A stretch of DNA of 64,000 nucleotides from CAWIKY01 sp963836905 (GTDB lineage Bacteria; Pseudomonadota; Alphaproteobacteria; Caulobacterales; Hyphomonadaceae): contig CAWIKY010000004.1 of NCBI GenBank assembly GCA_963836905.1, positions 62,001 through 126,000 on the forward strand, given 5' to 3'. Below are positions 51,767 to 60,355 of this stretch, piece after piece; within the stretch, counting starts at the first letter, position 1; every line of letters starts with the position of its first letter. Under the pieces are notes generated by a model that was not told the origin of the DNA, ran no database searches, and saw only the letters and a program-made list of their open reading frames with translations. The translations under genes and the position numbers were made by a program.

Positions 51767-51997
51767 CTACCGCATGCGTCCGAACGGGCTGTGCTCCGGT
51801 CCGGTTTCCACACCGCCGAGGTTGATGAGATGCACCACCATCAGAAGCGACCAGAACGCGGCAAGGATCATGATGAACGTCCACGGTAACATTTTCGGCT
51901 TCAGGTCATCGCGCGGACGCCCTGCCCGCCAGTTGGCGAACACGGCCAGAGCCACACCGCAGGCCAGCCCGGTCAAGGTCAGGATCAGACTTGTCAC
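51767..51997 (-). CDS. Small two-helix membrane protein
   Basis: The 76-residue product has two membrane helices (LILTLTGLACGVALAVFANW and WTFIMILAAFWSLLMVVHLINL) joined by a basic loop (RAGRPRDDLKPK). The C-terminus GGVETGPEHSPFGRMR is hydrophilic. It lies between the acyl-CoA dehydrogenase and a glycosyltransferase on the same strand. Hypothetical. Confidence 0.75.
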   Translation of the reverse strand: MTSLILTLTGLACGVALAVFANWRAGRPRDDLKPKMLPWTFIMILAAFWSLLMVVHLINLGGVETGPEHSPFGRMR

Positions 51998-52015
51998 GCG
52001 GTCATCCTTGCCCCG

Positions 52016-53512
52016 TCAGCCGGGTCTGGCGAGAGCGCGCCGGTCTATCCGTGATCGCGCCCGGCCATGCTCGGTCTTCTGCCAATGGTAGGAGGATGTA
52101 AGTACACCCCACAGTGCTTTCATCCCCGCCAAAGTCTGTAACGGCCAGTAAAGCAGAGCCGTCACTGCCAGAATGACAGCCCTCGGACCATCCAGCCGCG
52201 CGACGGCAATCAGGCTAACAAGATGCAGGGCTACACCCCCGGTCAAAAGGGCAATGGAGGCGCGGGTTGGCAAACCGAGACCCGAAACCAGAAGCCAGAG
52301 AACAATCAGGGCGAAAGGCAGATGCAGGAGCGAGGTGAGCACTGAACTGGCCAGCAGCAGATGTCCCGTGCACCAGTGCAAGATCGGAACCCGGCTGAAA
52401 ATGGAGCGTGTCTGGAAACAATAGGCGCGCCAAGTCTGGATGAAGCCGTGGATCCAGCGCGACCTCTGCCCAAGCCAGACGTCAAAACGGACCGGCGCTT
52501 CCTCGTAGGTATGCGGCGCGATGATGCCCGTCCTGTATCCGTTCAACATCAGGCGCAGCCCAAGCTCGGCATCCTCCGTCAGGTTCCATGCGTCCCATCC
52601 GCCAATGTCCTCCAGCACGTGACGCGGCAGATGCATGCTGGTACCGCCAAGAAGGATAGGCAGTCGCAGGGCGGAAAGTCCTTTGAGGAAAAGCTCGAAA
52701 TGTACGGCATATTCATGTGCAAATTGCCCGGCCAGCCAGCCATCGCCTCCATTGTCGATCCGTAGCGGTGCCTGAACGCAGCCAAGCGGAGATGTTCCGG
52801 GCTTTCCGGCATCATTCCGGAACGCGGCGACCGCTGCCTTTAACTGACCTTTCCGGATGCGGTCTTCGGCATCGTAAACGGTCACGAACTCGCCTCTGGC
52901 GAGGCTCAAACCATAATTCAGGGCCCGTGGCTTAGTGCGGGGAATGCCTTCGGGAAGCACCAGTATCTCGAAGTGACGGCCGAGACGCTGCTCGCATATG
53001 GCATCCAGCGTCGCAGCATCGTCAGCTTCGAGCAGGAGCTTGATGTCAAGTTTGCGCGGTGGATAATCGAGAGATTTGAGCGCCGCAATGATCTCCGTTG
53101 CCACTTCGCTTTCGCGGTAAAGCGGCACGAGAACCGTATAGACCGGCCAACCGGACTTGTCAGACGCGGGCGGGTCGGGCACGCCGCCTTGCGTGATCCG
53201 CACATATGCTCCGACGGACAAGACGGCCAGCCGGAAGACGATGATTGCAGCGAAGACGAGGAAGAAGACGAGTGCGAGAGAAACAAGCGTCAGGGCCGGC
53301 ATCAGCAACAGGCCTGCCCCCAGAAGCGTGCCGAGGCCGGCCAGAAATCGGCTTTCGCCAAGCGAGAGCGGGCGTTTTGCGCTGGCGGCCGGAAACCGCT
53401 CGCCGAATGCCTGAGCCGCGCGGAACGCTAGTGTTTCGGCATCGTCCGGGGCAACAATCCTGTCGCGCCCGGCAGGCCTGCGTCCGCCGGATGGTCTCGC
53501 CATACCGTCCAT
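52016..53512 (-). CDS. Membrane glycosyltransferase, family 2
   Basis: This 498-residue inverting GT2 has two N-terminal membrane helices, a cytosolic catalytic domain and about four C-terminal helices, the layout of cellulose-synthase-like enzymes. Catalytic motifs are YTVLVPLYRESEVATEI, LLLEADDAAT (first Asp pair), VTVYDAEDRI (DxD-like), NLTEDAELGLRL (TED, base) and GQRSRWIHGFIQTW (Q/RxxRW). It would build or extend a surface polysaccharide. A proline/arginine-rich N-terminus of about 40 residues precedes the membrane part. Confidence 0.92.
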   Translation of the reverse strand: MDGMARPSGGRRPAGRDRIVAPDDAETLAFRAAQAFGERFPAASAKRPLSLGESRFLAGLGTLLGAGLLLMPALTLVSLALVFFLVFAAIIVFRLAVLSVGAYVRITQGGVPDPPASDKSGWPVYTVLVPLYRESEVATEIIAALKSLDYPPRKLDIKLLLEADDAATLDAICEQRLGRHFEILVLPEGIPRTKPRALNYGLSLARGEFVTVYDAEDRIRKGQLKAAVAAFRNDAGKPGTSPLGCVQAPLRIDNGGDGWLAGQFAHEYAVHFELFLKGLSALRLPILLGGTSMHLPRHVLEDIGGWDAWNLTEDAELGLRLMLNGYRTGIIAPHTYEEAPVRFDVWLGQRSRWIHGFIQTWRAYCFQTRSIFSRVPILHWCTGHLLLASSVLTSLLHLPFALIVLWLLVSGLGLPTRASIALLTGGVALHLVSLIAVARLDGPRAVILAVTALLYWPLQTLAGMKALWGVLTSSYHWQKTEHGRARSRIDRRALARPG

Positions 53513-53609
53513 TACCGCTCATGCCCCCTGCTCCGCCCAGCCATAGTCAGCCAGCGCAATGCCGTCCAGATTGTAATTCCCGCATCACGCACGTAACCGG
53601 ACCATCGCC

Positions 53610-54104
53610 ATGGTCGTGACTATTGAAAGAGAAATGCCGGAGAGGGATGCCGCTCCGGTCGAAGCGCTGTTCGACGCGACCTTCGGGCCGGGCCATTTCG
53701 CCAAGACTGCGGAAAGGCTGCGTGAATTTGGCCATTCGCTTCCTGATCTGACCCGGGTTGCCAGGTCCGGGGACATGGTTGTTGGCGTCTGTCGGATATG
53801 GCCGATCCGCATCGGCTGCGCTCGCTCGCTGTTTGTCGGCCCTGTCGCCGTCGATCCGGCCTGGCGCGGGGACTGGATGGGATTGCAGGTGACAGGCGCG
53901 GCGCTTGATGCCTGCAAGGCGGCAGGTTTTCCCCACGTGTTGTTGATTGGTGCGATGAGCTATTTCGGCAGGATCGGGTTCGAGGCAGCGCCCATCGGCA
54001 GCATCACCCTTCCCGGCCCGCAAGACCCGCGCCGCATTCTCGTGAAACGGTTGCGGGGCGACGCGCCGTTTCCGGAAGGCGCAGCAAGATCGGGCTTCGG
54101 CTAG
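53610..54104 (+). CDS. GNAT-family N-acetyltransferase
   Basis: This 164-residue acetyl-CoA-dependent acetyltransferase has a core strand and P-loop region FVGPVAVDPAWRGDWMGLQVT (the usual Q/RxxGxG/A is here WRGDWMGL) and a C-terminal HVLLIGAMSYFGRIGFEAAP. The acceptor is unknown. It is convergent with the inositol monophosphatase gene; the two overlap by four bases. Confidence 0.88.
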   Translation: MVVTIEREMPERDAAPVEALFDATFGPGHFAKTAERLREFGHSLPDLTRVARSGDMVVGVCRIWPIRIGCARSLFVGPVAVDPAWRGDWMGLQVTGAALDACKAAGFPHVLLIGAMSYFGRIGFEAAPIGSITLPGPQDPRRILVKRLRGDAPFPEGAARSGFG

Positions 54105-54904
54105 ATCGGCTTGGCTGAAAGAAGCTTCGTCTTGATCTTCGGCATCAGCACAGGGTTGGCGGCCAGGATATTGCCGGTATCGAGCAGTTTACCGCCGTCG
54201 AGTTCCTCGATGTAGCCGCCTGCCTCACGCACCAGCACGATACCGGCGGCAATGTCCCAGGACGACAGATTGCGCTCCCAGAAACCGTCGAACCGTCCGG
54301 CTGCGACATAGGCCAGATCGAGCGCTGCCGAACCGAAACGGCGAATGCCTGAGGTTTCCTGCGTCATCGCAGCAAGTTCGCCCCAGAAGCGGACATGCCG
54401 GTCAGGAGTCTGGCCGATTGACGGGGTGCCGGTTGCCAGCACAGCCTGACTGAGCTTGGTGCGGGTGGCCACGCGCAGCCTCCAGGTATCAAGCCATGCC
54501 CCGCGGCCTTTTTCTGCCCAGTAGATATCCCCGCGCGCGACGTCATAGACAACGCCCGCAATCAACTCACCCTCGCGCTCGAGCGCAATGGAAATGGCGT
54601 AATGCGGAATGCCGTGCAGAAAGTTGAGTGTGCCGTCGAGCGGATCGACATGCCAGCGATTGGTCTTGTCGGTTCCGGCAACGATACCGCGTTCTTCCAT
54701 CACGAAACCATAGCCGGGTCGGGCACGGGACAGTTCCTCGAAGATCACGTCCTCGGCCTTGGTGTCGGCGTTGGAAACGAAATCGCCCGGGCCCTTCACG
54801 GATACCTGGAGGTTTTCCACCTCGCCGAAATCTCGCGAGAGACCACGCCCGGCCATGCGGGCGGCTTTCACCATGACGGTGATGAGAGGACTTTGTCTGG
54901 ACAT
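54101..54904 (-). CDS. suhB: Inositol-1-monophosphatase family phosphatase
   Basis: This 267-residue Li-sensitive, Mg-dependent phosphatase has FVSNADTKAEDVI, GYGFVMEERG (metal Glu), HVDPLDGTLNFLHGIPHYAIS (WxDPLDGT-type motif) and SSWDIAAGIVLVREAGG (WDxAAG). It hydrolyses inositol phosphates and, in SuhB proteins, also takes part in rRNA transcription. All metal ligands are present. Confidence 0.94.
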   Translation of the reverse strand: MSRQSPLITVMVKAARMAGRGLSRDFGEVENLQVSVKGPGDFVSNADTKAEDVIFEELSRARPGYGFVMEERGIVAGTDKTNRWHVDPLDGTLNFLHGIPHYAISIALEREGELIAGVVYDVARGDIYWAEKGRGAWLDTWRLRVATRTKLSQAVLATGTPSIGQTPDRHVRFWGELAAMTQETSGIRRFGSAALDLAYVAAGRFDGFWERNLSSWDIAAGIVLVREAGGYIEELDGGKLLDTGNILAANPVLMPKIKTKLLSAKPI

Positions 54905-54930
54905 GTTTTACCGGAATTGGCGCAACAGGA

Positions 54931-55041
54931 TCAGCGTTCGAGCCGGTCCTTGCGCTGGAGAAAGGAAACGACCTGCAAGGTAATGATCAGTCCTGCAACA
55001 AGGAACCCGGAAAGCAGGACGAATTCAAGCAACGGGGTCAT
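54931..55041 (-). CDS. 36-residue membrane peptide
   Basis: This small gene starts with an ATGA overlap on the stop of the 75-residue gene upstream. The product has one membrane helix (LLEFVLLSGFLVAGLIITLQV) followed by a basic tail (QRKDRLER). Coupled translation and good codon usage support it. Function unknown. Confidence 0.55.
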   Translation of the reverse strand: MTPLLEFVLLSGFLVAGLIITLQVVSFLQRKDRLER

Positions 55042-55265
55042 GTCGGGCCTTCACTCTCAGAGCGTGTTCGGACCACATATAGAGCCAAACCGTGGAGAAT
55101 GAAACCGATCCCGACGCTCAGCACCCCTGTAGCGAACTCGATATCGACCTGACGCAGAAACGGCGCAACCATCCCGCCAGCCATGAAAAGCTTGGCCAAG
55201 GTGTTGCAGAGATCCGCTGTCAGCTTCAGCTGTTCCGGATTAAGGTTCCTGCGGAGCAAGTCCAT
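55038..55265 (-). CDS. Small two-helix membrane protein downstream of efp
   Basis: The 75-residue product has an N-terminal amphipathic part (MDLLRRNLNPEQLKLTADL) and two hydrophobic segments (LAKLFMAGGMVAPFL and VLSVGIGFILHGLALYVV). It follows efp by six bases on the same strand and is likely cotranscribed. Function unknown. Confidence 0.75.
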   Translation of the reverse strand: MDLLRRNLNPEQLKLTADLCNTLAKLFMAGGMVAPFLRQVDIEFATGVLSVGIGFILHGLALYVVRTRSESEGPT

Positions 55266-55271
55266 TGCCCG

Positions 55272-55838
55272 TCAGTCCGAGCGGCGCAGATACGTGCTGT
55301 CTTCGGTCTGCACCACGATACGCTCGCCCTCGCCTACGAATGGCGGCACCATCACGCGCACACCATTCTCGCAGATTGCAGGCTTGAAAGAGTTTGCCGC
55401 TGTCTGACCCTTAACGACGGGCTCGGTCTCCTGAATCGTCAGGATGACCTGCTCGGGCACCTTGATGCCGAGCGGTGTCTCTTCATAAAACTCGATCTGG
55501 ACGACCATGCCGTCCTGCAGATATGGGCCGGCGTCGCCAACGAAATCGCGCTGCAGGTCGATCTGCTCGAAGGTGTCCTGATCCATGAAGGTGAAGGCCT
55601 CATCCCCCGCAAAGAGATACTGGAAGTCCTTCTGTTCGAGCCGAACCTTCTCCACGGTTTCGGAAGACCGAAAGCGTTCATTGAGCTTGGAGCCGTTCAT
55701 CAGGTTGCGCAGCTCGACCTGATTGAACGCGCCGCCCTTGCCCGGCTTGACGGAGTTTGTCTTCATTGCGCGCCAGACCGAGCCCTGATGCTCGATGACA
55801 TTGCCGGGTTTGATCTCGTTGCCGTTTATCTTGGCCAT
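55272..55838 (-). CDS. efp: Elongation factor P
   Basis: The 188-residue EF-P relieves ribosome stalling at polyproline stretches. All three domains are present. The modification loop has Lys34 (SVKPGKGGAF), suggesting lysylation by an EpmA-type system, and the C-terminus has the OB-fold GERIVVQTEDSTYLRR. Its own promoter must lie in the A+T-moderate region upstream of 55838. Confidence 0.97.
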   Translation of the reverse strand: MAKINGNEIKPGNVIEHQGSVWRAMKTNSVKPGKGGAFNQVELRNLMNGSKLNERFRSSETVEKVRLEQKDFQYLFAGDEAFTFMDQDTFEQIDLQRDFVGDAGPYLQDGMVVQIEFYEETPLGIKVPEQVILTIQETEPVVKGQTAANSFKPAICENGVRVMVPPFVGEGERIVVQTEDSTYLRRSD

Positions 55839-56069
55839 AGGGGTTGCCGATTTTCCTTGAATATCTGCCTTGCGCGTTACAGACGCGCCGCGAAACGGTC
55901 AAGTCGGGACGGAGGGGTGCTGTCGGATCGCGTGGGTCGAAGAGTAAAGCGCCTGCGGACGCGTCTCCTCCCTGTTGCATCCCCGCCAGAGGGTAAGCGG
56001 GCGCGATGAAAGTTGGGCACTGCTATCCGTCCCGGGCTAGCGTGGCACGGCGCAACCGGAGAAGCGGGC

Positions 56070-56501
56070 ATGGTCACGGTCTCAAGACAACGCTCCTCCA
56101 AAGGTAAACGGACCGGTTGCCTCGGCGGCCTTGCCTTCGTCGCGACCATGATCGCCCTGATGGCCGCAAACCAGTTCGTTTTCACGCGCTGGTATGCGCC
56201 GGAAACCCATGCCCATGCCGACAGATGCATCGGGCCATACGTCGCGACGCCATCATGGGAAAACACCTGCGACTACCCCGTGAACTTCCGGTTCTGCCTG
56301 CTCGCCGGACCCACACGAGAGGCCTGCCGCACCCTTGCGCTTGCGCCGGGCGAAGGCGTTGGCGACATCGGGCCAGTACAGGCAGAGCTGGGCGGCGGCC
56401 TCAACAATATGCGGACAAAGGCCTGCAAGGCGCCTTTCGTGCCGGATCGCAAGCCCCACCCGAACAACCGGCGGCTGCGGGACGTATGCGCCCGGCCATG
56501 A
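56070..56501 (+). CDS. Membrane-anchored hypothetical protein with conserved-looking Cys
   Basis: The 143-residue product has one N-terminal membrane helix (LGGLAFVATMIALMAANQFV) after a basic start (MVTVSRQRSSKGKRTG) and a periplasmic domain with six Cys (DRCIGPYV, ENTCDYPVNFRFCLLAG, REACRTL, TKACKAPF, DVCARP). Disulfide-stabilised structure is likely. The family is not recognised. ATG 56070 follows GGAGAAGCGGGC. Confidence 0.65.
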   Translation: MVTVSRQRSSKGKRTGCLGGLAFVATMIALMAANQFVFTRWYAPETHAHADRCIGPYVATPSWENTCDYPVNFRFCLLAGPTREACRTLALAPGEGVGDIGPVQAELGGGLNNMRTKACKAPFVPDRKPHPNNRRLRDVCARP

Positions 56502-56618
56502 CCTGAAACGACCTCGCTACCGGTATTCATGCGCTCTATAGGTTACCTGAAAAGAATTGATTGGTTCTTTGTCACGGCCGCCCCCACCTCCGGTTTATCG
56601 ATCAAACAGGAGACCCAG

Positions 56619-57074
56619 ATGACAGACCTTACCGAAACGCAAAAAGACCAGATTGTTACGGGCCTGAAAGCGGCGATGGCCGATACCTACGCGCTGTATG
56701 TGAAGACGCACGGCTATCACTGGAACGTCACGGGGCCGAACTTCCGCTCGCTGCACCTCATGTTCGAGGAACAATATAACGACCTCTGGGCGGCACTCGA
56801 CGATATCGCCGAACGCATCCGCGCCCTCGGCGCCTATGCGCCGGGCTCGACCGAGGCGATCCTGGACGCCGCAACCATCAAGCCTGACAATGGCGTACCG
56901 GATGCCTCCTCAATGGTGGTAAACCTCGCCAATGGCCATGAAATGCTTGCCGCCACGGCCCGCAAGACGCTGGAAACAGCCGAAGAGGCCGGAGATGATG
57001 TCACCGAAGACCTGATGACGGCCCGCCGCACCTTCAGCGACACCGCCGCATGGATGCTGCGCTCGTCGCAATAG
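56619..57074 (+). CDS. dps: Dps-family DNA-binding ferritin-like protein
   Basis: This 151-residue dodecameric iron-storage and DNA-protecting protein has the interface ferroxidase residues in KTHGYHWNVTGPNFRSLHL (His) and MFEEQYNDLWAALDDIAERI (Asp and Glu). It protects DNA from iron and peroxide. ATG 56619 is the family start and follows AGGAGA. Its neighbours bfd and bfr are also iron-storage genes. Confidence 0.95.
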   Translation: MTDLTETQKDQIVTGLKAAMADTYALYVKTHGYHWNVTGPNFRSLHLMFEEQYNDLWAALDDIAERIRALGAYAPGSTEAILDAATIKPDNGVPDASSMVVNLANGHEMLAATARKTLETAEEAGDDVTEDLMTARRTFSDTAAWMLRSSQ

Positions 57075-57142
57075 ACACCCCTTGTCACCGGCCCGCTTTG
57101 GCGGGTCGGGGGCGAGACAGAGGTTTTCCTGCTAATTGCGCT

Positions 57143-57162
57143 TGACAATCATTCGCATTTGC
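57143..57162 (+). promoter_or_regulatory. Candidate Fur/Irr-type box and promoter for bfd-bfr
   Basis: TGACAATCATTCGCATTTGC resembles the iron-box sequences (GACAATCATTCGCATTTGC-type) found before iron-regulated genes. It begins within a -35-like TTGACA and ends 15 bases before the bfd start. Regulation by iron is inferred from motif and context. Confidence 0.6.
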
Positions 57163-57176
57163 AGAAACTCCGGCGC

Positions 57177-57392
57177 ATGATCATTTGTGTCTGTCGCCGA
57201 ATTAACGACCGAGCCGTGCGCGATGCCGTACGCGCCGGTGCGCAATGCCCTGAAAGCGTACAGGCGCATCACGGCTGCGCGTTCAATTGCGGCAAGTGCC
57301 GCCCTGCCATGCAGGAGATCGTCACCGACGAAATGGTGCGCACCCCGGTCATGGCCGGTGCCCGTGCCGGAGCGATGATGCCCGCGGGCTGA
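57177..57392 (+). CDS. bfd: Bacterioferritin-associated ferredoxin
   Basis: This 71-residue [2Fe-2S] protein (BFD domain) has cluster Cys in ICVCRRIND and HHGCAFNCGKC, which fit the CxC...CxxC-type ligand arrangement of the family. Bfd reduces bacterioferritin to release stored iron. ATG 57177 (MIICVCRR) is the family start. It lies 72 bases before bfr. Confidence 0.92.
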   Translation: MIICVCRRINDRAVRDAVRAGAQCPESVQAHHGCAFNCGKCRPAMQEIVTDEMVRTPVMAGARAGAMMPAG

Positions 57393-57464
57393 GCCTCTCC
57401 GATTGCCCCGCACAGCGGGGCGCGCTAGTCAGACATCTGACCCATTTCGCGAGGAGGCCGCGCC

Positions 57465-57956
57465 ATGAAGGGCGACGTCAAAGTCATCGAATATCTCAAT
57501 CTGGCACTCCGCAACGAGTTGACGGCCATCAACCAGTATTTCCTGCATTCGCGCATGCTGCAGGACTGGGGCGTCTCCATTCTCGGCGATTACGAGTACA
57601 AGGAATCCATCGAGGAGATGAATCATGCCGACTGGTTGATCCAGCGCATCCTCTTCCTTGCCGGACTTCCGAACCTGCAGGATCTGGGCAAGATCCGCAT
57701 TGGCGAAAGCGTCATCGAGATTCTGGAAGCCGATCTGGCGCTGGAGAACGATGCCATACCGCTGCTTCGCGACGCCATCGAGTATGCCGACAGTGTGCGT
57801 GACTATGTCTCGCGCGACCTCTTCAACAAAATCCTCGCCAATGAGGAAGAGCATGTCGATTATCTGGAAACCCAGTTCGACCTCATCGCCCGCATGGGCA
57901 TCGAGAACTATACCCAGCTGCAATCAGCCCCCAATGCCAGCCAGGCCATGGACTGA
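57465..57956 (+). CDS. bfr: Bacterioferritin
   Basis: This 163-residue ferritin-like subunit of the 24-mer stores iron. The family start is MKGDVKVIEYLNLALRNELTA with Glu18. It has the haem ligand Met52 in EEMNHADW, ferroxidase residues Glu51 and His54, and a later ANEEEHVDYLE motif. Bfd, which mobilises the iron, is encoded just upstream. Confidence 0.96.
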   Translation: MKGDVKVIEYLNLALRNELTAINQYFLHSRMLQDWGVSILGDYEYKESIEEMNHADWLIQRILFLAGLPNLQDLGKIRIGESVIEILEADLALENDAIPLLRDAIEYADSVRDYVSRDLFNKILANEEEHVDYLETQFDLIARMGIENYTQLQSAPNASQAMD

Positions 57957-57961
57957 CACAC

Positions 57962-59098
57962 ATGAGCAATATCCGGATAACCGCGCCATTCGACGGCGGC
58001 AATATTGAGTGTCTCAGTGCGGATGACGCCTCCGATATCCGGCTGAACATTCGCAAGGATGCCGGCGGGGTCTATTCGCAATGGTTCTATTTCCGCGCCT
58101 CCGGGGTGGCGGGCAAGGCTTGCACATTCCGGCTGATGAATGCGGGCGAGGCTTCATACACACAGGCCTGGCCGGGCTATCGCGCCGTTGCCTCCTACGA
58201 CATGCAGCACTGGTTCCGCATCGACACGGCCTATAATGACGGCGTGCTGGACATGTCCCTGACGCCGTCCGGTAATGCGGTCTATCTGGCTTTCTTCGCG
58301 CCCTATCCGGTGGAACGCTACCGCGCCTTCATTGCCGGAATATCGCAGCGGAGCGGTGTCACAGCCTCCACCATCGGCACGACGCTGGACGGTGAACCGC
58401 TGGAGCTCCTACGCCTTGGCACAGACCATAAGAACGCGCCCGCCTTCTGGACGATTGCCCGCCAGCATGCCGGTGAGACCATGGCGAGCTGGTGGATGGA
58501 AGGCTTTCTGGAGCGTTTGACGGCGCGCACGCCTGATCGTGTGGTGCAGCGCCTGCTGGAGCGGGTCCGGCTGCACGTCATTCCGCTGGTCAATATAGAC
58601 GGGTCGCGGCGTGGCCATCTGCGCGGCAATGCCATTGGCACCGACCTCAACCGCGAATGGGCGGAACCGTCGATGGAAAAGAGCCCGGAAGTCGTCCACA
58701 TCCTGCGCGAGATGGACGCTGCGGGCTGCGACCTCTTCCTCGATGTGCACGGCGACGAAACGATCCCGAACAATTTCATTGCGGGTGCCGAAGGCATTCC
58801 CGGCTGGGACGAGCGCCAGAAAGAACGCCTCGACGAGTTCAAGTCGACGCTGGCGCAGATCGATCCGGCTTTCCAGACGAAGGACGGCTATCCGCTGACC
58901 CCCGCGGGCAAGGCCAATCTGAAAGTCGCCACCAACGCCATCGCGCACCGCTTCGACTGCCTGGCCGGAACGCTGGAAATGCCGTTCAAGGATGCTGATG
59001 TCGCGCCGACGCCGGAGACCGGCTGGTCTCCCGAGCGCTGCCGCGAGCTTGGACGCTCCTGTGTCGAGGCGATGGAAAAAATGCTCGACAGGCTTTAG
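57962..59098 (+). CDS. M14 zinc carboxypeptidase, cytosolic (CCP/AGBL-like) type
   Basis: The 378-residue product has an N-terminal beta-sandwich of about 120 residues typical of cytosolic carboxypeptidases and an M14 domain. Zinc motif HAGE lies in IARQHAGETMASWWMEGFL. Then come NIDGSRRGHLRGNAIGTDLNREW, DLFLDVHGDE with the third His, and GTLEMPF with the catalytic Glu. No signal peptide is seen, so it acts in the cytosol. The bacterial substrate is unknown. It starts six bases after the bfr stop and may share its transcript. Confidence 0.93.
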   Translation: MSNIRITAPFDGGNIECLSADDASDIRLNIRKDAGGVYSQWFYFRASGVAGKACTFRLMNAGEASYTQAWPGYRAVASYDMQHWFRIDTAYNDGVLDMSLTPSGNAVYLAFFAPYPVERYRAFIAGISQRSGVTASTIGTTLDGEPLELLRLGTDHKNAPAFWTIARQHAGETMASWWMEGFLERLTARTPDRVVQRLLERVRLHVIPLVNIDGSRRGHLRGNAIGTDLNREWAEPSMEKSPEVVHILREMDAAGCDLFLDVHGDETIPNNFIAGAEGIPGWDERQKERLDEFKSTLAQIDPAFQTKDGYPLTPAGKANLKVATNAIAHRFDCLAGTLEMPFKDADVAPTPETGWSPERCRELGRSCVEAMEKMLDRL

Positions 59099-59203
59099 GC
59101 TGCGGCGGCGGGCCGCTTCGCTTTTTCCGCCCGCCATGGCATTGAATACCCGCGCGCAGCCTGCGCTTCGCCGAACCGGATCTGACAGAAAACCACCGCC
59201 CGC

Positions 59204-59707
59204 ATGAGCCTTTCTTACCCCGTAGCTGCCGATGCCGACACCGCCCTCAAGGCCCCGCTCGGCCATGCGCTGACCAAGGCGTCCGCGCGGCGTCTGGCCG
59301 ATGGTGATGTGGTGTTCGAAACGGTGTTTCTGCGCTTTTCGCCGAAGGAAGCCGAGGCGCTGGAAAGCGAGATCCTGACGGCCGTCTCGACCGGCGCGGT
59401 GCAGGTCTATGAGACAGACCCCGGCCGGTCCGTCATCTCGCTGAAGTTCTGGCGGCCGCTGGCAGCGGATGAGCCCGAAACTGCGCCATCGGCTCCGCGC
59501 AGACCGACAAGCGCACATGCGGATGCGGATGACAGCGACGATGAAACACCCGCTTCGGGCGATGCGGCGTCAGGGTCGGAGGACGCAGCAGCCTCCGGAG
59601 AGGCCGCCACCGACCATGCCGACGATCTCTATTTTCGTACCGGGCGCACCAAACGCCGGGGCCGCAAGCGCGACGAGAACCCGAACCAGGGCGATTTGTT
59701 CGGGTAA
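59204..59707 (+). CDS. Hypothetical protein with acidic, low-complexity C-terminal half
   Basis: The 167-residue product has an N-terminal folded part (ALTKASARRLADGDVVFETVFL, RFSPKEAEALESEILTAV, SVISLKFWRPL) and an Ala/Asp/Ser/Glu-rich disordered region from about residue 85. A basic tail RTGRTKRRGRKRDENPNQGDLFG (ending QGDLFG) closes it. The terminal QxDLF-type motif resembles a beta-clamp-binding motif, which is suggestive only. The family is not recognised. Confidence 0.7.
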   Translation: MSLSYPVAADADTALKAPLGHALTKASARRLADGDVVFETVFLRFSPKEAEALESEILTAVSTGAVQVYETDPGRSVISLKFWRPLAADEPETAPSAPRRPTSAHADADDSDDETPASGDAASGSEDAAASGEAATDHADDLYFRTGRTKRRGRKRDENPNQGDLFG

Positions 59708-59810
59708 CCCCACCCCTCCCTGAACGCCGGACAACGCCAGCGCCCGTTTTTTGGCCGTAATCCATGGGCAAGGGTTTCCGCATCGAACATCTGACGACGG
59801 AGCCTTGCTC

Positions 59811-60260
59811 ATGAAACCTTCCCTTTGCCTTGCCGCGCTCGCTCTCTTGGCCCTGCCTGCTCTGGCAGAATCGCCCCTTCCGGCTACCGACACCTCGGGC
59901 ACGGTGAGCGTGAAGCCGGGCCTGTGGAACTGGTCGCATGCGACCGAGCTGGCGGGCTTTCCCTTCACCGAAACCAACACCGAATGCCTGCCGCCCAAGA
60001 ACGCGAAAATCTCGCTGACCGACGTCGCAGATGCGCTCGACCAGAACTGCACGGTGTCGTCTGTCCGGCCTGTCGAGAACGGATATAATTTCTCGCTGAG
60101 CTGCTCTGGCGAGATTTCGGGCCGCGCGCTCGGCCGTTTGACCCGTGTCAGTGATACCGAAGTGGCGATGGATGCCAGTGGCATGGCCAGCCTTGCCGGG
60201 ATGGAAGCCCCCTTCACCTTCCGCGCGACAGCCAAACATGTCGGTGCCTGCCCCGGCTGA
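59811..60260 (+). CDS. DUF3617-like secreted protein
   Basis: The 149-residue product has a signal peptide (MKPSLCLAALALLALPALA) and a beta-rich mature domain that fits DUF3617 (SVKPGLWNWSHATELAG near the N-terminus, TECLPPKNAKISL and a C-terminal Cys). A Cys pair (DQNCTVSS, SLSCSGEI) may form a disulfide. Function unknown; the family is common in periplasmic contexts. ATG 59811 begins the signal peptide. Confidence 0.7.
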   Translation: MKPSLCLAALALLALPALAESPLPATDTSGTVSVKPGLWNWSHATELAGFPFTETNTECLPPKNAKISLTDVADALDQNCTVSSVRPVENGYNFSLSCSGEISGRALGRLTRVSDTEVAMDASGMASLAGMEAPFTFRATAKHVGACPG

Positions 60261-60355
60261 CGGGCAGAGTTTCCGACACTGCCGCGCCAACGCTCTCGTT
60301 ATCGTGGGCGAGGTATCATCCCAGTAGTAATTTGGCTCGCTAACGTAAGAACAAC

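Noticed and set aside
59680..59707. Beta-clamp-binding motif at the end of the 167-residue protein
   Set aside because: QGDLFG at the C-terminus resembles clamp-binding QxDLF, but a six-residue match in a disordered tail is too weak to assign a replication role.
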